Source: Halopseudomonas pachastrellae (GTDB lineage Bacteria > Pseudomonadota > Gammaproteobacteria > Pseudomonadales > Pseudomonadaceae). From it: DNA of 64,000 nt. Location of the stretch: NCBI RefSeq assembly GCF_900114765.1, contig NZ_FOUD01000008.1, forward strand, positions 62,001 to 126,000, written 5' to 3'. A program made the position numbers and the translations under genes. Within the stretch, counting starts at the first letter, position 1, and each line of letters begins with the position of its first letter. A model generated the notes under the pieces. The model did no database searches, was not told the origin of the DNA, and saw only the letters and a program-made list of their open reading frames with translations. Positions 23,291 to 32,555 of this stretch are shown piece by piece.

Positions 23291-25438
23291 ATGTCTGCGA
23301 TAGAAGTATTTGCCGACAATCTGGGTAACTACCTTGAGCCGGAGCAGGTCAACCTGGTCCGGCGCGCCTATTTCTACGCCGAGCAGGCCCACGACGGGCA
23401 GACCCGCCGCAGTGGCGAGCCCTACGTCACCCACCCGCTGGCGGTAGCCCACATCCTGGCCGACATGCACATGGACCATCAGAGCCTGATGGCCGCCATG
23501 CTGCATGACGTGATCGAAGATACCGGCATTCCGAAGGACGCTCTGATCGAGCAGTTCGGCGACACCGTGGCCGAGCTGGTGGACGGGGTCAGCAAGCTGA
23601 CCCAGATGACCTTCGAGACCAAGGCCGAGGCGCAGGCCGAGAACTTCCAGAAAATGGCGCTGGCCATGGCCCGCGACATCCGCGTGATTCTGGTCAAGCT
23701 GGCCGACCGCCTGCACAACATGCGCACTTTGGGCGCACTGGCCCCGGAAAAACGCCGTCGCATCGCCAAGGAAACCCTGGAGATCTACGCGCCGATCGCC
23801 AACCGTCTGGGCATGCACAGCCTGAGCACCGAGTTTGAAGACCTTGGCTTCAAGGCCATGTACCCGATGCGCTCGATGCTGATCGACCGCGCCGTGCGCA
23901 ACGCCCGGGGCAACCGCAAGGAACTGCTCAACCGCATTCTCGAGTCGCTGCAGGCCTGCCTGGAGCGCGAAGGGCTGCAGGGCAAGGTGATGGGCCGCGA
24001 GAAGCACCTGTACGGCATCTACCAGAAGATGCGCGGCAAGAAGAAGTCGTTCAACGAGATCATGGACGTCTACGCCTTCCGCATCATCGTCGACAAGCCC
24101 GATACCTGCTACCGCGTGCTCGGCGCCGTGCACAGCCTGTACAAGCCCTTCCCGGGCCGCTTCAAGGACTACATTGCGATTCCCAAGGCCAACGGCTACC
24201 AGTCCCTGCATACCACCCTGTTCGGCATGCACGGGGTACCGATCGAAATTCAGATCCGTACCGAAGAGATGGAAGAGCTGGCCAACAACGGCATTGCCGC
24301 GCACTGGGTCTACAAGTCCAAGGACGACGTGATCAACGGCAACCACGCGCGCACTCGCCAATGGCTGAAGAGCGTGCTGGAGCTGCAGCAGAACGCCGGC
24401 AACTCGCTGGAGTTCATTGAAAACGTCAAGATTGACCTGTTCCCCGACGAAGTCTACATCTTCACCCCAAAAGGCCGCATCATGGAGCTGCCCAAGGGCT
24501 CCACGCCGGTCGACTTCGCCTACGCCGTACACACCGACATCGGCAACAGCTGTATCGCCTGCCGCGTCAACCGACGCCTGGCGCCGCTGTCCGAGCCGCT
24601 GGAAAGCGGTGAAACCGTCGAGATCATCACCGCGCCAGGCGCACGCCCCAACCCGGCCTGGCTCAGCTTTGTCATCACTGGCAAGGCACGCAGCAATATC
24701 CGCCACTTCCTCAAGCATCAGCGCCACTCCGAGTCCATCGCGCTCGGCGAACGCCTGCTCGACAAGGTGCTGGCCAGCTTTGACACCCAGCTTAGCGCCA
24801 TTCCCGAGGCCCGCATTCAGGCCGTGCTGAACGATTGCGGCATGGAGCTGATGGAAGACCTGCTGGCCGATATCGGCCTGGGCAACCGCATGGCCTACGT
24901 TGTCGCCCGCCGCCTGCTGGCCAGCGGCGACGGCACCAGCGAAGACGAGCCGCAAAAGGTCGACCAGCCGGCCAGCGCCGAAGACAGCGGCGAGAAACCG
25001 CTGGCCATCCGCGGCACCGAAGGCCTGGTGGTCAGCTTTGCGCGCTGCTGTAACCCGATTCCCGGCGACCCGATTGTCGGTTACCTGTCCTCCGGCAAGG
25101 GCATGGTCATCCACCAGGAAAACTGTCGCAATCTGGCTGAACTGCGCCACAACAGCGAGAAGACGCTGCACCTGACGTGGGACAAGGATGTCAGCGGCGA
25201 ATTTACCATCGAGCTGCGCGTCGAGCTGGAACACCAGCGCGGCATCATCGCCCAGCTTGCCACCGGCATTACCGTGGCCGACGCCAGCATCGACAAGATC
25301 AGCGTCGATGAGCGCGATGGCCGCGTCAGCGTGGTACAACTGGTGGTGCGTGTACGCGACCGCCTGCACCTCTCGCAACTGATCAAACGCATCCGCAACC
25401 TCAAAGGCGTGATGCGCATAACCCGCCTCAAGAACTGA
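23291..25438 (+). CDS. spoT: Bifunctional (p)ppGpp synthetase/hydrolase SpoT
   Basis: 715 residues from [15 protein letters not shown]. In order: HD hydrolase domain with [14 protein letters not shown] and [11 protein letters not shown]; synthetase domain with [19 protein letters not shown] and [16 protein letters not shown] domain ([20 protein letters not shown]); and a C-terminal ACT domain. It controls alarmone levels in the stringent response. A Met five codons upstream is possible, but GGGAGAGCTGC sits correctly before 23291. A 762-residue open frame on the opposite strand is only a GC-bias shadow. Confidence 0.96.
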   Translation: MSAIEVFADNLGNYLEPEQVNLVRRAYFYAEQAHDGQTRRSGEPYVTHPLAVAHILADMHMDHQSLMAAMLHDVIEDTGIPKDALIEQFGDTVAELVDGVSKLTQMTFETKAEAQAENFQKMALAMARDIRVILVKLADRLHNMRTLGALAPEKRRRIAKETLEIYAPIANRLGMHSLSTEFEDLGFKAMYPMRSMLIDRAVRNARGNRKELLNRILESLQACLEREGLQGKVMGREKHLYGIYQKMRGKKKSFNEIMDVYAFRIIVDKPDTCYRVLGAVHSLYKPFPGRFKDYIAIPKANGYQSLHTTLFGMHGVPIEIQIRTEEMEELANNGIAAHWVYKSKDDVINGNHARTRQWLKSVLELQQNAGNSLEFIENVKIDLFPDEVYIFTPKGRIMELPKGSTPVDFAYAVHTDIGNSCIACRVNRRLAPLSEPLESGETVEIITAPGARPNPAWLSFVITGKARSNIRHFLKHQRHSESIALGERLLDKVLASFDTQLSAIPEARIQAVLNDCGMELMEDLLADIGLGNRMAYVVARRLLASGDGTSEDEPQKVDQPASAEDSGEKPLAIRGTEGLVVSFARCCNPIPGDPIVGYLSSGKGMVIHQENCRNLAELRHNSEKTLHLTWDKDVSGEFTIELRVELEHQRGIIAQLATGITVADASIDKISVDERDGRVSVVQLVVRVRDRLHLSQLIKRIRNLKGVMRITRLKN

Positions 25439-25455
25439 CTGCCGTCGGAGCATTC

Positions 25456-25836
25456 ATGAACAAGCAAGTCATCACCAGCGAACAGGCCCCTTCGGCCATC
25501 GGCCCCTACTCCCAGGCCATCAAGGTGGGCAACACCGTCTACCTGTCCGGCCAGATCCCGCTGGACCCGGCCACCATGGAGGTCGTTGAAGGCTTTGAAG
25601 CGCAAGTCTGCCGCGTGTTCGACAACCTCAGCGCGGTGGCCGAAGCGGCCGGCGGCAAGCTGCAGGACATCGTCAAGCTGAACATCTTCCTGACCGACCT
25701 GGGCAACTTTGCCACCGTCAACGAGATCATGGAACGCTACTTCGAAAAGCCCTACCCCGCCCGCGCCGCCATCGGCGTCGCCGCACTGCCCAAGGGCGTG
25801 CCGGTCGAGATGGACGGGATTATGGTGGTGGGCTAA
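25456..25836 (+). CDS. ridA: RidA family reactive intermediate/imine deaminase
   Basis: 126 residues with [24 protein letters not shown] split across the N-terminus and the C-terminal signature [19 protein letters not shown] containing the catalytic Arg. It hydrolyses 2-aminoacrylate and related enamine/imine intermediates. It is 17 bp after spoT, the conserved spoT-ridA pair. Confidence 0.95.
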   Translation: MNKQVITSEQAPSAIGPYSQAIKVGNTVYLSGQIPLDPATMEVVEGFEAQVCRVFDNLSAVAEAAGGKLQDIVKLNIFLTDLGNFATVNEIMERYFEKPYPARAAIGVAALPKGVPVEMDGIMVVG

Positions 25837-25837
25837 C

Positions 25838-25853
25838 GCTGGAAGCTGGAAGC
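25838..25853. repeat. Left arm of a heptad-repeat intergenic element
   Basis: GCTGGAAGCTGGAAGC, two tandem copies of GCTGGAA, immediately after ridA. It is nearly the reverse complement of the heptad array at 26009-26033, so the two flank the ridA-osmC spacer as inverted arms. Confidence 0.55.
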
Positions 25854-25939
25854 CAAGAGCTTGCGCGAATAGCTGAGCCAAGAGCAGGACCTTTGCCAAG
25901 GCAGCCTCTGACTTACAGCCCGAACGCAACCTGCTGTAG

Positions 25940-25959
25940 GGACGCGACATGTCGCGTCC
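25940..25959. repeat. 20-bp perfect palindrome (REP-like)
   Basis: GGACGCGACATGTCGCGTCC, a perfect 10+10 palindrome in the ridA-osmC spacer. Such dispersed palindromes are common intergenic repeats in high-GC gammaproteobacteria; copy number elsewhere cannot be judged here. Confidence 0.65.
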
Positions 25960-25971
25960 ACTGCCTCTGAC

Positions 25972-26008
25972 AAAAAAACCGCGCGAGAGAATACTCGTGC
26001 GGTTTTTT
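25972..26008. terminator. Bidirectional terminator between ridA and the OsmC gene
   Basis: Arms AAAAAACCGCGCGAG and CTCGTGCGGTTTTTT (14 of 15 positions pair, one G:T) around a short AGAATA loop, with A and T tracts on the outer ends. It lies between convergent genes. Confidence 0.85.
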
Positions 26009-26033
26009 GCTTCTAGCTTCTAGCTTCTAGCTT
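26009..26033. repeat. Tandem heptad repeat (GCTTCTA)x3
   Basis: Three exact copies of GCTTCTA at 26009-26029 followed by GCTTG. It is the right-hand inverted counterpart of 25838-25853. Confidence 0.7.
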
Positions 26034-26045
26034 GCCAGGCTCGGT

Positions 26046-26468
26046 TCAACCGAGCTTCGCCTCAAGACTGATATCAGCGTTCAGCAGCTTGGAGATCGGG
26101 CAGCCCTGCTTCGCCTTGTCGGCGATGTCTTCAAAGGTGCTCTGGTCAATACCGGGGATGGCGGCGTTCATGGTCAGCGCCACCGCAGTCACGGCAAAGC
26201 CGTCGTCCTGCTTGCTGAGGGTAACCTCGGCTTTGGTGTCGATGCTGCTCGGGGTGTAGCCGGCCTCACCCAACAGCATGGAAAAGGCCATTGAGAAGCA
26301 GCCGGCGTGCGCGGCACCAATCAGCTCCTCCGGGTTGGTGCCGGGCTGATCCTCGAAGCGGGTATTAAACCCGTAGGGGTTGGCCTTGAGAGCGCCACTT
26401 TCGGTGGAGATGGTGCCCTTGCCTTCCTTCAGTGAACCTTCCCAATGAGCGGATGCTGATTTTTTCAT
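26046..26468 (-). CDS. OsmC family peroxidase
   Basis: 140 residues. The OsmC/Ohr fold is recognisable from NPEELIGAAHAGCFSMAFS, with the first catalytic Cys, and DIADKAKQGCPISKLLN with the second Cys. N-terminal AHWEGSLKEGKGTISTESG is typical of OsmC rather than Ohr. It reduces organic hydroperoxides. Not linked to oxyR, which lies 1.1 kb away. Confidence 0.9.
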   Translation of the reverse strand: MKKSASAHWEGSLKEGKGTISTESGALKANPYGFNTRFEDQPGTNPEELIGAAHAGCFSMAFSMLLGEAGYTPSSIDTKAEVTLSKQDDGFAVTAVALTMNAAIPGIDQSTFEDIADKAKQGCPISKLLNADISLEAKLG

Positions 26469-26557
26469 CTGCGCCTCCTCGTGTGCGGTTACAGGTTTGT
26501 GCTACTCACCTTGCGACCCACACGGCGGGCAGATAATTCCCCTCAATTTTTACGCCG

Positions 26558-27397
26558 CTAGTCGAGCAGCGCCGCATAGCCCTCGCGGTAGCTCGGGTAC
26601 TGCGGCACCCAGCCGGACTCGCGCGCCAGTGCGTTGCTGCAGCGTTTGCTGCCCACGCGGGTGCTGGTGGGGCCGTCGGGCTGGGGGCTGGCGCCGAGCT
26701 GCTGCTGCAGCCAGCCGACCACCTCGTGCAAGGGGGCCGGCTCATCGTCCACACCCAGGTAGCAGGGCGCCAGCAGCTCACGCTGCTCGGCTTGCAGCAG
26801 CAGGTGCGCCAAGAGCCCCGCTGCATCATCGCGGTGTATCCGGTTGGTGTACTGCGGCGGCTCGGCGGGCACGTTCATACCGGCTCTGGCCTGCTCGATC
26901 AGTCGATTGCGCCCGGGGCCGTAGATGCCGGTCAGGCGCACCACCGACGCCGGATGACCGCTGCGCAGCGCCACATCTTCGGCGGCCAGCAAGGCACTAG
27001 AGCTGCCGCTGTCGGCCAGCGCCGGGCTGTTCTCGGTGACCCATTCCCCCTCTTGCTGGGCATACACCCCGGAGCTGGACACCTGCAGCAGGTGACGCAA
27101 CGGCCGCTTGCGCTCGCCCAGCCAGCTCAGCGCGTGCTGCAGCCCCTCGACGTACAGGCGCTGATAGAGGTCTGCGTCGCGCTTGCCCGCCGCCGGGCAG
27201 TAGACCATGTAGTCCAGCTGGGCCGGCCAGTCTGCCGGGCGCTCGGCGGCACACAGATCGCCCGCCACCGGCACCACGCCGGCCGGCAACCCCGCCGTAT
27301 CGCGGCGCAGCCCATACACCTGCCAGCCCTCAGCCAGCAGGCGCCGGGCCAGCTCGCTCCCCACATCGCCGCACCCGGCAATCATCACACTCGGCAT
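26558..27397 (-). CDS. NAD-dependent epimerase/dehydratase (SDR superfamily) protein
   Basis: 279 residues from MPSVMIAGCGDVGSELARRLL, a Rossmann GxGxxG start. SSSGVYAQQEGEWVTE supplies the YxxxK-region equivalent of atypical SDRs, followed by RLTGIYGPGRNRL and NRIHRDDAAGLL. Similar proteins are annotated YeeZ-like; the substrate is unknown. The frame extends upstream to 27532, but the ATG at 27397 starts the nucleotide-binding strand. Confidence 0.87.
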   Translation of the reverse strand: MPSVMIAGCGDVGSELARRLLAEGWQVYGLRRDTAGLPAGVVPVAGDLCAAERPADWPAQLDYMVYCPAAGKRDADLYQRLYVEGLQHALSWLGERKRPLRHLLQVSSSGVYAQQEGEWVTENSPALADSGSSSALLAAEDVALRSGHPASVVRLTGIYGPGRNRLIEQARAGMNVPAEPPQYTNRIHRDDAAGLLAHLLLQAEQRELLAPCYLGVDDEPAPLHEVVGWLQQQLGASPQPDGPTSTRVGSKRCSNALARESGWVPQYPSYREGYAALLD

Positions 27398-27575
27398 GGC
27401 AATCGCGCCTCCTCTTGAATCAGTTGGCGCCCACTTTAACAGGCTCGCAGCCTGCTGACGCAGCGCGATGAGCAAGGCATCAAACATCGCCTCGCACGGC
27501 GTGCAGTACGATTGTTTTACTCTATTAGACAACGGGCTATGCTAGCGTCTATTGCCCATTACAGAACGACCGCCG

Positions 27576-28490
27576 ATGACACTGACCGAACTCCGCTACA
27601 TCGTCACCCTTGCCCAGGAGCAGCATTTTGGCCACGCGGCCGAGCGTTGCCATGTTTCACAGCCGACGCTCAGTGTCGGCGTGAAGAAGCTGGAGGAAGA
27701 GCTCGGCGTGATGATTTTTGAACGCAGCAAGAGTGCGGTGCGTGTCACGCCAATCGGCGAGCGCATCGTCGCCCAGGCGCAGAAAGTGCTGGAAGAAGCC
27801 CTGGGTATTCGCGAGCTGGCCAGCGCCGGCAAGAACCAGCTGGCAGCACCGCTGAAGGTCGGCGCCATCTACACCATCGGCCCGTACCTGTTTCCGCACC
27901 TGGTGCCGCAGTTGCACCGGGTCGCGCCGGAGATGCCGCTGTATATCGAAGAGAACTTTACCCACGTGCTGCGCGACAAGCTGCGCAACGGCGAGCTGGA
28001 CGCGATCATCATCGCGCTACCCTTCCAGGAGCCGGACGTGCTGACCCGCACCCTGTATGACGAGCCGTTCAGCCTGCTGCTGCCGGCCAGCCACCCCTGG
28101 GCCAAACGTGACAGCGTCACCCTCGACGAGCTGGACGACAGCAAGTTGCTGCTGCTGGGCGAAGGTCACTGCTTCCGCGATCAGGTGCTCGAAGCCTGCC
28201 CGACCCTGCAAAAGGGCGATCAGCAACACAAGCACACCACCGTAGAGTCCAGCTCGCTGGAAACCATCCGCCATATGGTGGCCTCGGGTATCGGCATGAC
28301 GGTACTACCCATGTCTGCCGCCGACGACCGCTATTACAGCTCCGACCTGCTGGTGACCAAGCCCTTCAAGACGCCGGCACCCTATCGCACCGTAGCCGTT
28401 GCCTGGCGAGCCAGCTTCCCGCGGCCCAAGGCCATCGAACTGCTCAGCGACTCGATCCGTCTGTGCTCGGTAGGTCAGCCGCCCCAGTGA
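27576..28490 (+). CDS. oxyR: Hydrogen peroxide-inducible LysR-type regulator OxyR
   Basis: 304 residues. The HTH (about 1-60) begins MTLTELRYIVTLAQEQHFGHA. The redox cysteines fall exactly at C199 and C208 (LGEGHCFRDQVLEAC), the E. coli OxyR numbering, so it can form the regulatory disulphide. It senses peroxide and activates catalase and alkyl-hydroperoxide reductase genes. The start at 27576 is chosen over an upstream Met for the family N-terminus. recG overlaps its stop by 4 bp. Confidence 0.96.
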   Translation: MTLTELRYIVTLAQEQHFGHAAERCHVSQPTLSVGVKKLEEELGVMIFERSKSAVRVTPIGERIVAQAQKVLEEALGIRELASAGKNQLAAPLKVGAIYTIGPYLFPHLVPQLHRVAPEMPLYIEENFTHVLRDKLRNGELDAIIIALPFQEPDVLTRTLYDEPFSLLLPASHPWAKRDSVTLDELDDSKLLLLGEGHCFRDQVLEACPTLQKGDQQHKHTTVESSSLETIRHMVASGIGMTVLPMSAADDRYYSSDLLVTKPFKTPAPYRTVAVAWRASFPRPKAIELLSDSIRLCSVGQPPQ

Positions 28491-30562
28491 CCGAATACAC
28501 CCCGCTGACCGTTCTCAAGGGCATCGGACCGGCGCTGGCCGACAAGCTCGACCGGCTGGGCCTGGGCTCGGTCCAGGACCTGCTGTTTCACCTGCCGCTG
28601 CGCTATCAGGACCGTACCCGCGTCACCCCCATCGGCGCCCTGCAACCGGGTCTGGACGCCGTGGTGGAAGGCACGGTGCTGGCCGCAGAGGTGGTCATGG
28701 GCCGGCGTCGCAGCCTGCTGTGCCGCTTGCAGGACGGCAGCGGCACGCTGAGCCTGCGCTTTTACTACTTTTCCGCCGCGCTCAAGGCGAGCCTGAGCCG
28801 TGGTAGCCACTGGCGCTGTTACGGTGAGGTGCGGCCCGGTGCGTCCGGCCTTGAGATCTATCACCCGGAGCTGCACAACCTGGATAACGCCCAGGCGCTG
28901 CCCGTGAGCGACACCCTCACGCCCATCTACCCGGCCACCGAGGGGTTGTCCCAGCAACGCCTGCGCAGCCTGACCGACGGCGCCCTGGCCTGGCTGGCCC
29001 AAGGCAACCACCTGACCGAGTGGCTGCCCGCGCCGCTGGCCGAGGAATATCGGCTGCCGCCGCTGCGTGAGGCAGTCCAACTGCTGCATCGCCCACCACC
29101 GGATATCGACCTGGAAGCCCTGCAGGACGGCCGCCACTGGGCACAGCACCGCCTGGCCTTTGAAGAGCTGATGGCGCACCAGTTGGCCATGCTGCGCCTA
29201 CGCGCCCAGATGCGCGCCCACAAGGCCCCGGCGATGCGCGCCGCCGGCGAACTGGCGGACCGCTTTGTCGCCCAGCTCGGGTTTCCGCTGACCGGCGCCC
29301 AGCGCCGGGTGGCTGACGAGATTCTGCTCGATCTGGCCCAGCCGCGGCCAATGCTGCGGCTGGTGCAGGGTGATGTTGGCGCCGGCAAGACAGTGGTCGC
29401 CGCGCTCGCAGCGCTGCAGGCCATCGAAGCGGGTTGGCAGGTAGCGCTCATGGCGCCAACCGAGATTCTGGCCGAGCAGCACTTCAACAACTTCCAGCGC
29501 TGGTTCAGTGCCCTGGGGCTGTCGGTGGCCTGGGTAGCGGGCAAGCTCAAGGGCAAGGCGCGCGCCAACCAGCTGCAACTGATCGCCTCCGGCGAGGCCG
29601 CCATGATTGTCGGCACCCACGCGCTGTTTCAGGATGACGTGCAGTTTCGCAACCTCGGGCTGGCCATCATCGACGAGCAGCACCGCTTCGGCGTGCAGCA
29701 ACGCCTGGCGCTGCGCGACAAGGGCGCAGCGGGTGGCGTGTCGCCGCACCAGTTGATCATGACCGCCACGCCGATTCCGCGCACCCTGGCGATGAGCACC
29801 TACGCCGACCTGGACACCTCGGTGCTGGATGAGCTGCCGCCGGGCCGCACGCCGGTCAATACCGTGCTGATCGCCGACAGCCGCCGCGCCGAGGTCATTG
29901 AGCGCGTGCGCGCCGGATGCGCCGAGGGCCGACAGGCCTACTGGGTCTGCACCCTGATCGAAGAATCCGAGCAGTTGCAGGCGCAGGCCGCCGAGGCAAC
30001 CTGGGAGTCGCTTTGCGATGCTCTGCCGGGCCTGTCCATCGGGCTGATCCACGGCCGCATGAAAGCGGCGGAAAAGGCCGAGATCATGGCCGCCTTCAAG
30101 GCTGGCGACCTGCATCTGCTGGTCGCCACCACCGTGATCGAGGTGGGTGTGGATGTGCCCAACGCCAGCCTGATGATCATCGAGAATCCGGAACGCCTCG
30201 GCCTGGCTCAGCTGCACCAGCTGCGCGGCCGGGTGGGTCGCGGCAGCGCCGCCAGCCACTGTGTGCTGCTGTACCACGCGCCACTGTCAGCTTTGGGGCG
30301 CGAGCGCCTGGGCATCATGCGCGAAAGCACAGACGGGTTTGTGATTGCCGAAAAGGATCTGGCCCTGCGCGGGCCGGGCGAAGTGCTCGGCACCCGCCAG
30401 ACCGGCGTGGTGCAATTTCGCGTCGCCGATCTGATACGCGACGCCGACCTGCTGCCCGATGTGCAGCAGGCCGCCCAGCAGCTGGCCCGCCAATACCCGG
30501 ATCATGTACAACCATTGCTTGACCGCTGGATAGCCCAAGGCCAGCATTTTGCCCAGGTATGA
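28487..30562 (+). CDS. recG: ATP-dependent DNA helicase RecG
   Basis: 691 residues if started at the GTG 28487, which overlaps the oxyR stop as GTGA and gives the N-terminus MTEYTPLTVLKGIGPALADK. Wedge/OB region about 1-180 (LLFHLPLRYQDRTR), helicase motifs GDVGAGKTVVA (Walker A), DEQHRFGVQQR (DEAH-type), MTATPIPRTLAM, and the C-terminal QLRGRVGRG. It remodels stalled forks and branch-migrates Holliday junctions. A GTG at 28463 would add 8 residues and is less likely. Confidence 0.95.
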   Translation: MTEYTPLTVLKGIGPALADKLDRLGLGSVQDLLFHLPLRYQDRTRVTPIGALQPGLDAVVEGTVLAAEVVMGRRRSLLCRLQDGSGTLSLRFYYFSAALKASLSRGSHWRCYGEVRPGASGLEIYHPELHNLDNAQALPVSDTLTPIYPATEGLSQQRLRSLTDGALAWLAQGNHLTEWLPAPLAEEYRLPPLREAVQLLHRPPPDIDLEALQDGRHWAQHRLAFEELMAHQLAMLRLRAQMRAHKAPAMRAAGELADRFVAQLGFPLTGAQRRVADEILLDLAQPRPMLRLVQGDVGAGKTVVAALAALQAIEAGWQVALMAPTEILAEQHFNNFQRWFSALGLSVAWVAGKLKGKARANQLQLIASGEAAMIVGTHALFQDDVQFRNLGLAIIDEQHRFGVQQRLALRDKGAAGGVSPHQLIMTATPIPRTLAMSTYADLDTSVLDELPPGRTPVNTVLIADSRRAEVIERVRAGCAEGRQAYWVCTLIEESEQLQAQAAEATWESLCDALPGLSIGLIHGRMKAAEKAEIMAAFKAGDLHLLVATTVIEVGVDVPNASLMIIENPERLGLAQLHQLRGRVGRGSAASHCVLLYHAPLSALGRERLGIMRESTDGFVIAEKDLALRGPGEVLGTRQTGVVQFRVADLIRDADLLPDVQQAAQQLARQYPDHVQPLLDRWIAQGQHFAQV

Positions 30563-30652
30563 CAGCCGCTATGCTCAAGCTGTCAGGCCCAGTTCACATG
30601 CAAGACTGCTACGCTGAAACAGGCAGACTGCCGTCAGCGCAAGGAAGAGTTC

Positions 30653-32059
30653 ATGAATAGCCAAACGGCCCCAGAGCAGCACGCCGCCACCCTGCCCGAT
30701 CTGATCGAAAAGCTGCTGCAGCAACAAGGCATCGCCTACCAGCTCAGGCCAACCAGCGACAGCTGGCCAGCCGCCCAGCAAGTTCAGGCAAGCCTGCTGT
30801 GTGATGCCGTCGGCACGGTACTGACACTGATTCCCAAGGACCACCTGCTGGACCTGAAGGTACTGGGTGCGCTGCTCGGCCGTGAGCTTGAGCCGGTGCG
30901 CGACCAGCAGCTGCAACGCATCCTCAGCAAGCACCAGTTGAACCAGCTGCCAGGCCTGCCGATCCTGTTCAATTCGCCCTGCGTGTGCGAGCAAAGCCTG
31001 CTGGAGCACAGCGAAGTCTGTCTGGACAGCGGCCTGACCGGCTGGAGCCTGGTGATCAGCCAGGATGGCGCCCGCACCCTCATGGGCAAGGCCAGCCTGG
31101 CGCGCTTTGCCGTCCCAATGGCCGGACTGAGCATGGTATCCAGCGGTATCGAGCAGGACGGCAGGGACTTCAGCGACGCGGTGCAGAACTTCACCGCCCT
31201 GCGCATGAAGCAGCGCCTGGAAGAAACCATCGAGATTCCCCCGCTGCCCGAGTCCGCACAAAAGATCATGAAGCTGCGGGTAGACCCCGACGCCGACATC
31301 GCCGATCTGGCCGATGTGGTCGAAACCGACCCCAGCCTGGCCGCGCAAGTCGTCAGCTGGGCCGCCTCCCCCTACTACGCCGCCCCCGGCAAAATCCGCT
31401 CGGTGGAAGACGCCATCGGCCGGGTACTGGGCTTTGATCTGGTCATCAACCTGGCTGTCGGACTGGCGCTGGGCAAAACCTTCCGTCTACCGGGCGATGC
31501 CCCGGAGCGCAGCACGCCTTACTGGGAGCAGGCCATCTACACCGCCGCCGTGATCGAGGGGCTGGCCAAGGCGATGCCGCGTGAGCGCCGGCCCGAGCTG
31601 GGCCTGAACTACCTGGGTGGCCTGCTGCATAACTTTGGCTACCTGGTGCTGGCGTATATCTTCCCGCCTTACTTCAAGCTGATCTGCCGGCATATCGAAG
31701 CCAACCCCCACGTGCCCCCGCACCTGATCGAGCAGCACCTGATCGGCGTCAGCCGTGATCAGGTTGGCAGCTGGCTGATGCACTACTGGGACATGCCGGA
31801 AGAAATCTGCACCGCCTTGCGCCAGCAGCACAACCCGCTATATCAGGGCCAGGATCACACCTACGCCAACCTGATCTACCTGAGTCTGGCGTTGCTCAGC
31901 CAGCACGATATTGGCTGCGGTCCACGCATGCCTATCCCCGACACGCTACTCGCCCGTCTGGGGCTCGATCGTGCGCAGGCTGATGCGGCGGTAGACAAGG
32001 TGCTGGATGCGCGCGATGCGCTGCGCTCGCTGGTCAACAAGTACCAGACGCAGAAGTAG
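30653..32059 (+). CDS. Fused YbaK/aminoacyl-tRNA deacylase-like and HDOD domain protein
   Basis: 468 residues. Residues about 15-155 resemble the YbaK/ProX editing fold (LLCDAVGTVLTLIPKDHLLDL, LPILFNSPCVCEQSLL). An HDOD domain follows (about 190-400: IPPLPESAQKIMKLRVDPDA, ETDPSLAAQVVSWAASPYY, LGGLLHNFGYLVLAY). HDOD proteins are non-enzymatic HD relatives in signalling. From memory an equivalent gene follows recG in P. aeruginosa. The combined role is unknown. Confidence 0.85.
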   Translation: MNSQTAPEQHAATLPDLIEKLLQQQGIAYQLRPTSDSWPAAQQVQASLLCDAVGTVLTLIPKDHLLDLKVLGALLGRELEPVRDQQLQRILSKHQLNQLPGLPILFNSPCVCEQSLLEHSEVCLDSGLTGWSLVISQDGARTLMGKASLARFAVPMAGLSMVSSGIEQDGRDFSDAVQNFTALRMKQRLEETIEIPPLPESAQKIMKLRVDPDADIADLADVVETDPSLAAQVVSWAASPYYAAPGKIRSVEDAIGRVLGFDLVINLAVGLALGKTFRLPGDAPERSTPYWEQAIYTAAVIEGLAKAMPRERRPELGLNYLGGLLHNFGYLVLAYIFPPYFKLICRHIEANPHVPPHLIEQHLIGVSRDQVGSWLMHYWDMPEEICTALRQQHNPLYQGQDHTYANLIYLSLALLSQHDIGCGPRMPIPDTLLARLGLDRAQADAAVDKVLDARDALRSLVNKYQTQK

Positions 32060-32095
32060 ACAGGGGCTCGGATGAGCCCCTGTCAGACAGCGGAA

Positions 32096-32368
32096 TCAGT
32101 TGACGGCGTCGCGCAGGCTCTTGCCGGGTTTGAAGGATACGGTGTTGCTGGCCTTGATCTTGACCGGCGCGCCAGTCTGAGGGTTTTTGCCGGTACGCGC
32201 GCCACGGTGGCGCTGCAGGAAGGTGCCGAACCCCACCAGGGTAACCGAGTCTTTCTCGCTCAGGGCCTTGGTGATTTCGTCCAGCACGGCGTTGAGTACC
32301 CGGTTCGCCTGATCCTTGCTCAGGTCGGCCTTGTCGGCGATCGCCGCCGCGAGATCTGGTTTACGCAT
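32096..32368 (-). CDS. hupB: DNA-binding protein HU-beta-like
   Basis: 90 residues, the full HU length: MRKPDLAAAIADKADLSKDQ, the VTLVGFGTF turn and the DNA-arm segment RTGKNPQTGAPVKIKA. A nucleoid protein that bends DNA. The start at 32368 is behind GAGGCTTC; four extra upstream codons in frame are not part of the family. Confidence 0.94.
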   Translation of the reverse strand: MRKPDLAAAIADKADLSKDQANRVLNAVLDEITKALSEKDSVTLVGFGTFLQRHRGARTGKNPQTGAPVKIKASNTVSFKPGKSLRDAVN

Positions 32369-32555
32369 ATGAAGCCTCATTGTCTGTTGTTTTTGTTTTG
32401 ACCGCCGCGTCCTCGCAGCGGGCTTGCCAGAGCATCTGCGTCAATGCCACAGGCTCCATCGAAGCCCGGCCAGCATGGCACGACTGAGCCAGATGCGCCA
32501 GCCGTCTCACCCCTGAAGCGGCAGCCTATCACGCAATTTCCCGACAAATGGCCCG

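Noticed and set aside
23165-25453. 762-codon open frame on the minus strand opposite spoT
   Set aside because: Composition is Val/Ala/Gln/His-rich without any family signature and it is exactly antisense to a clear SpoT; a product of GC-skewed codon positions.
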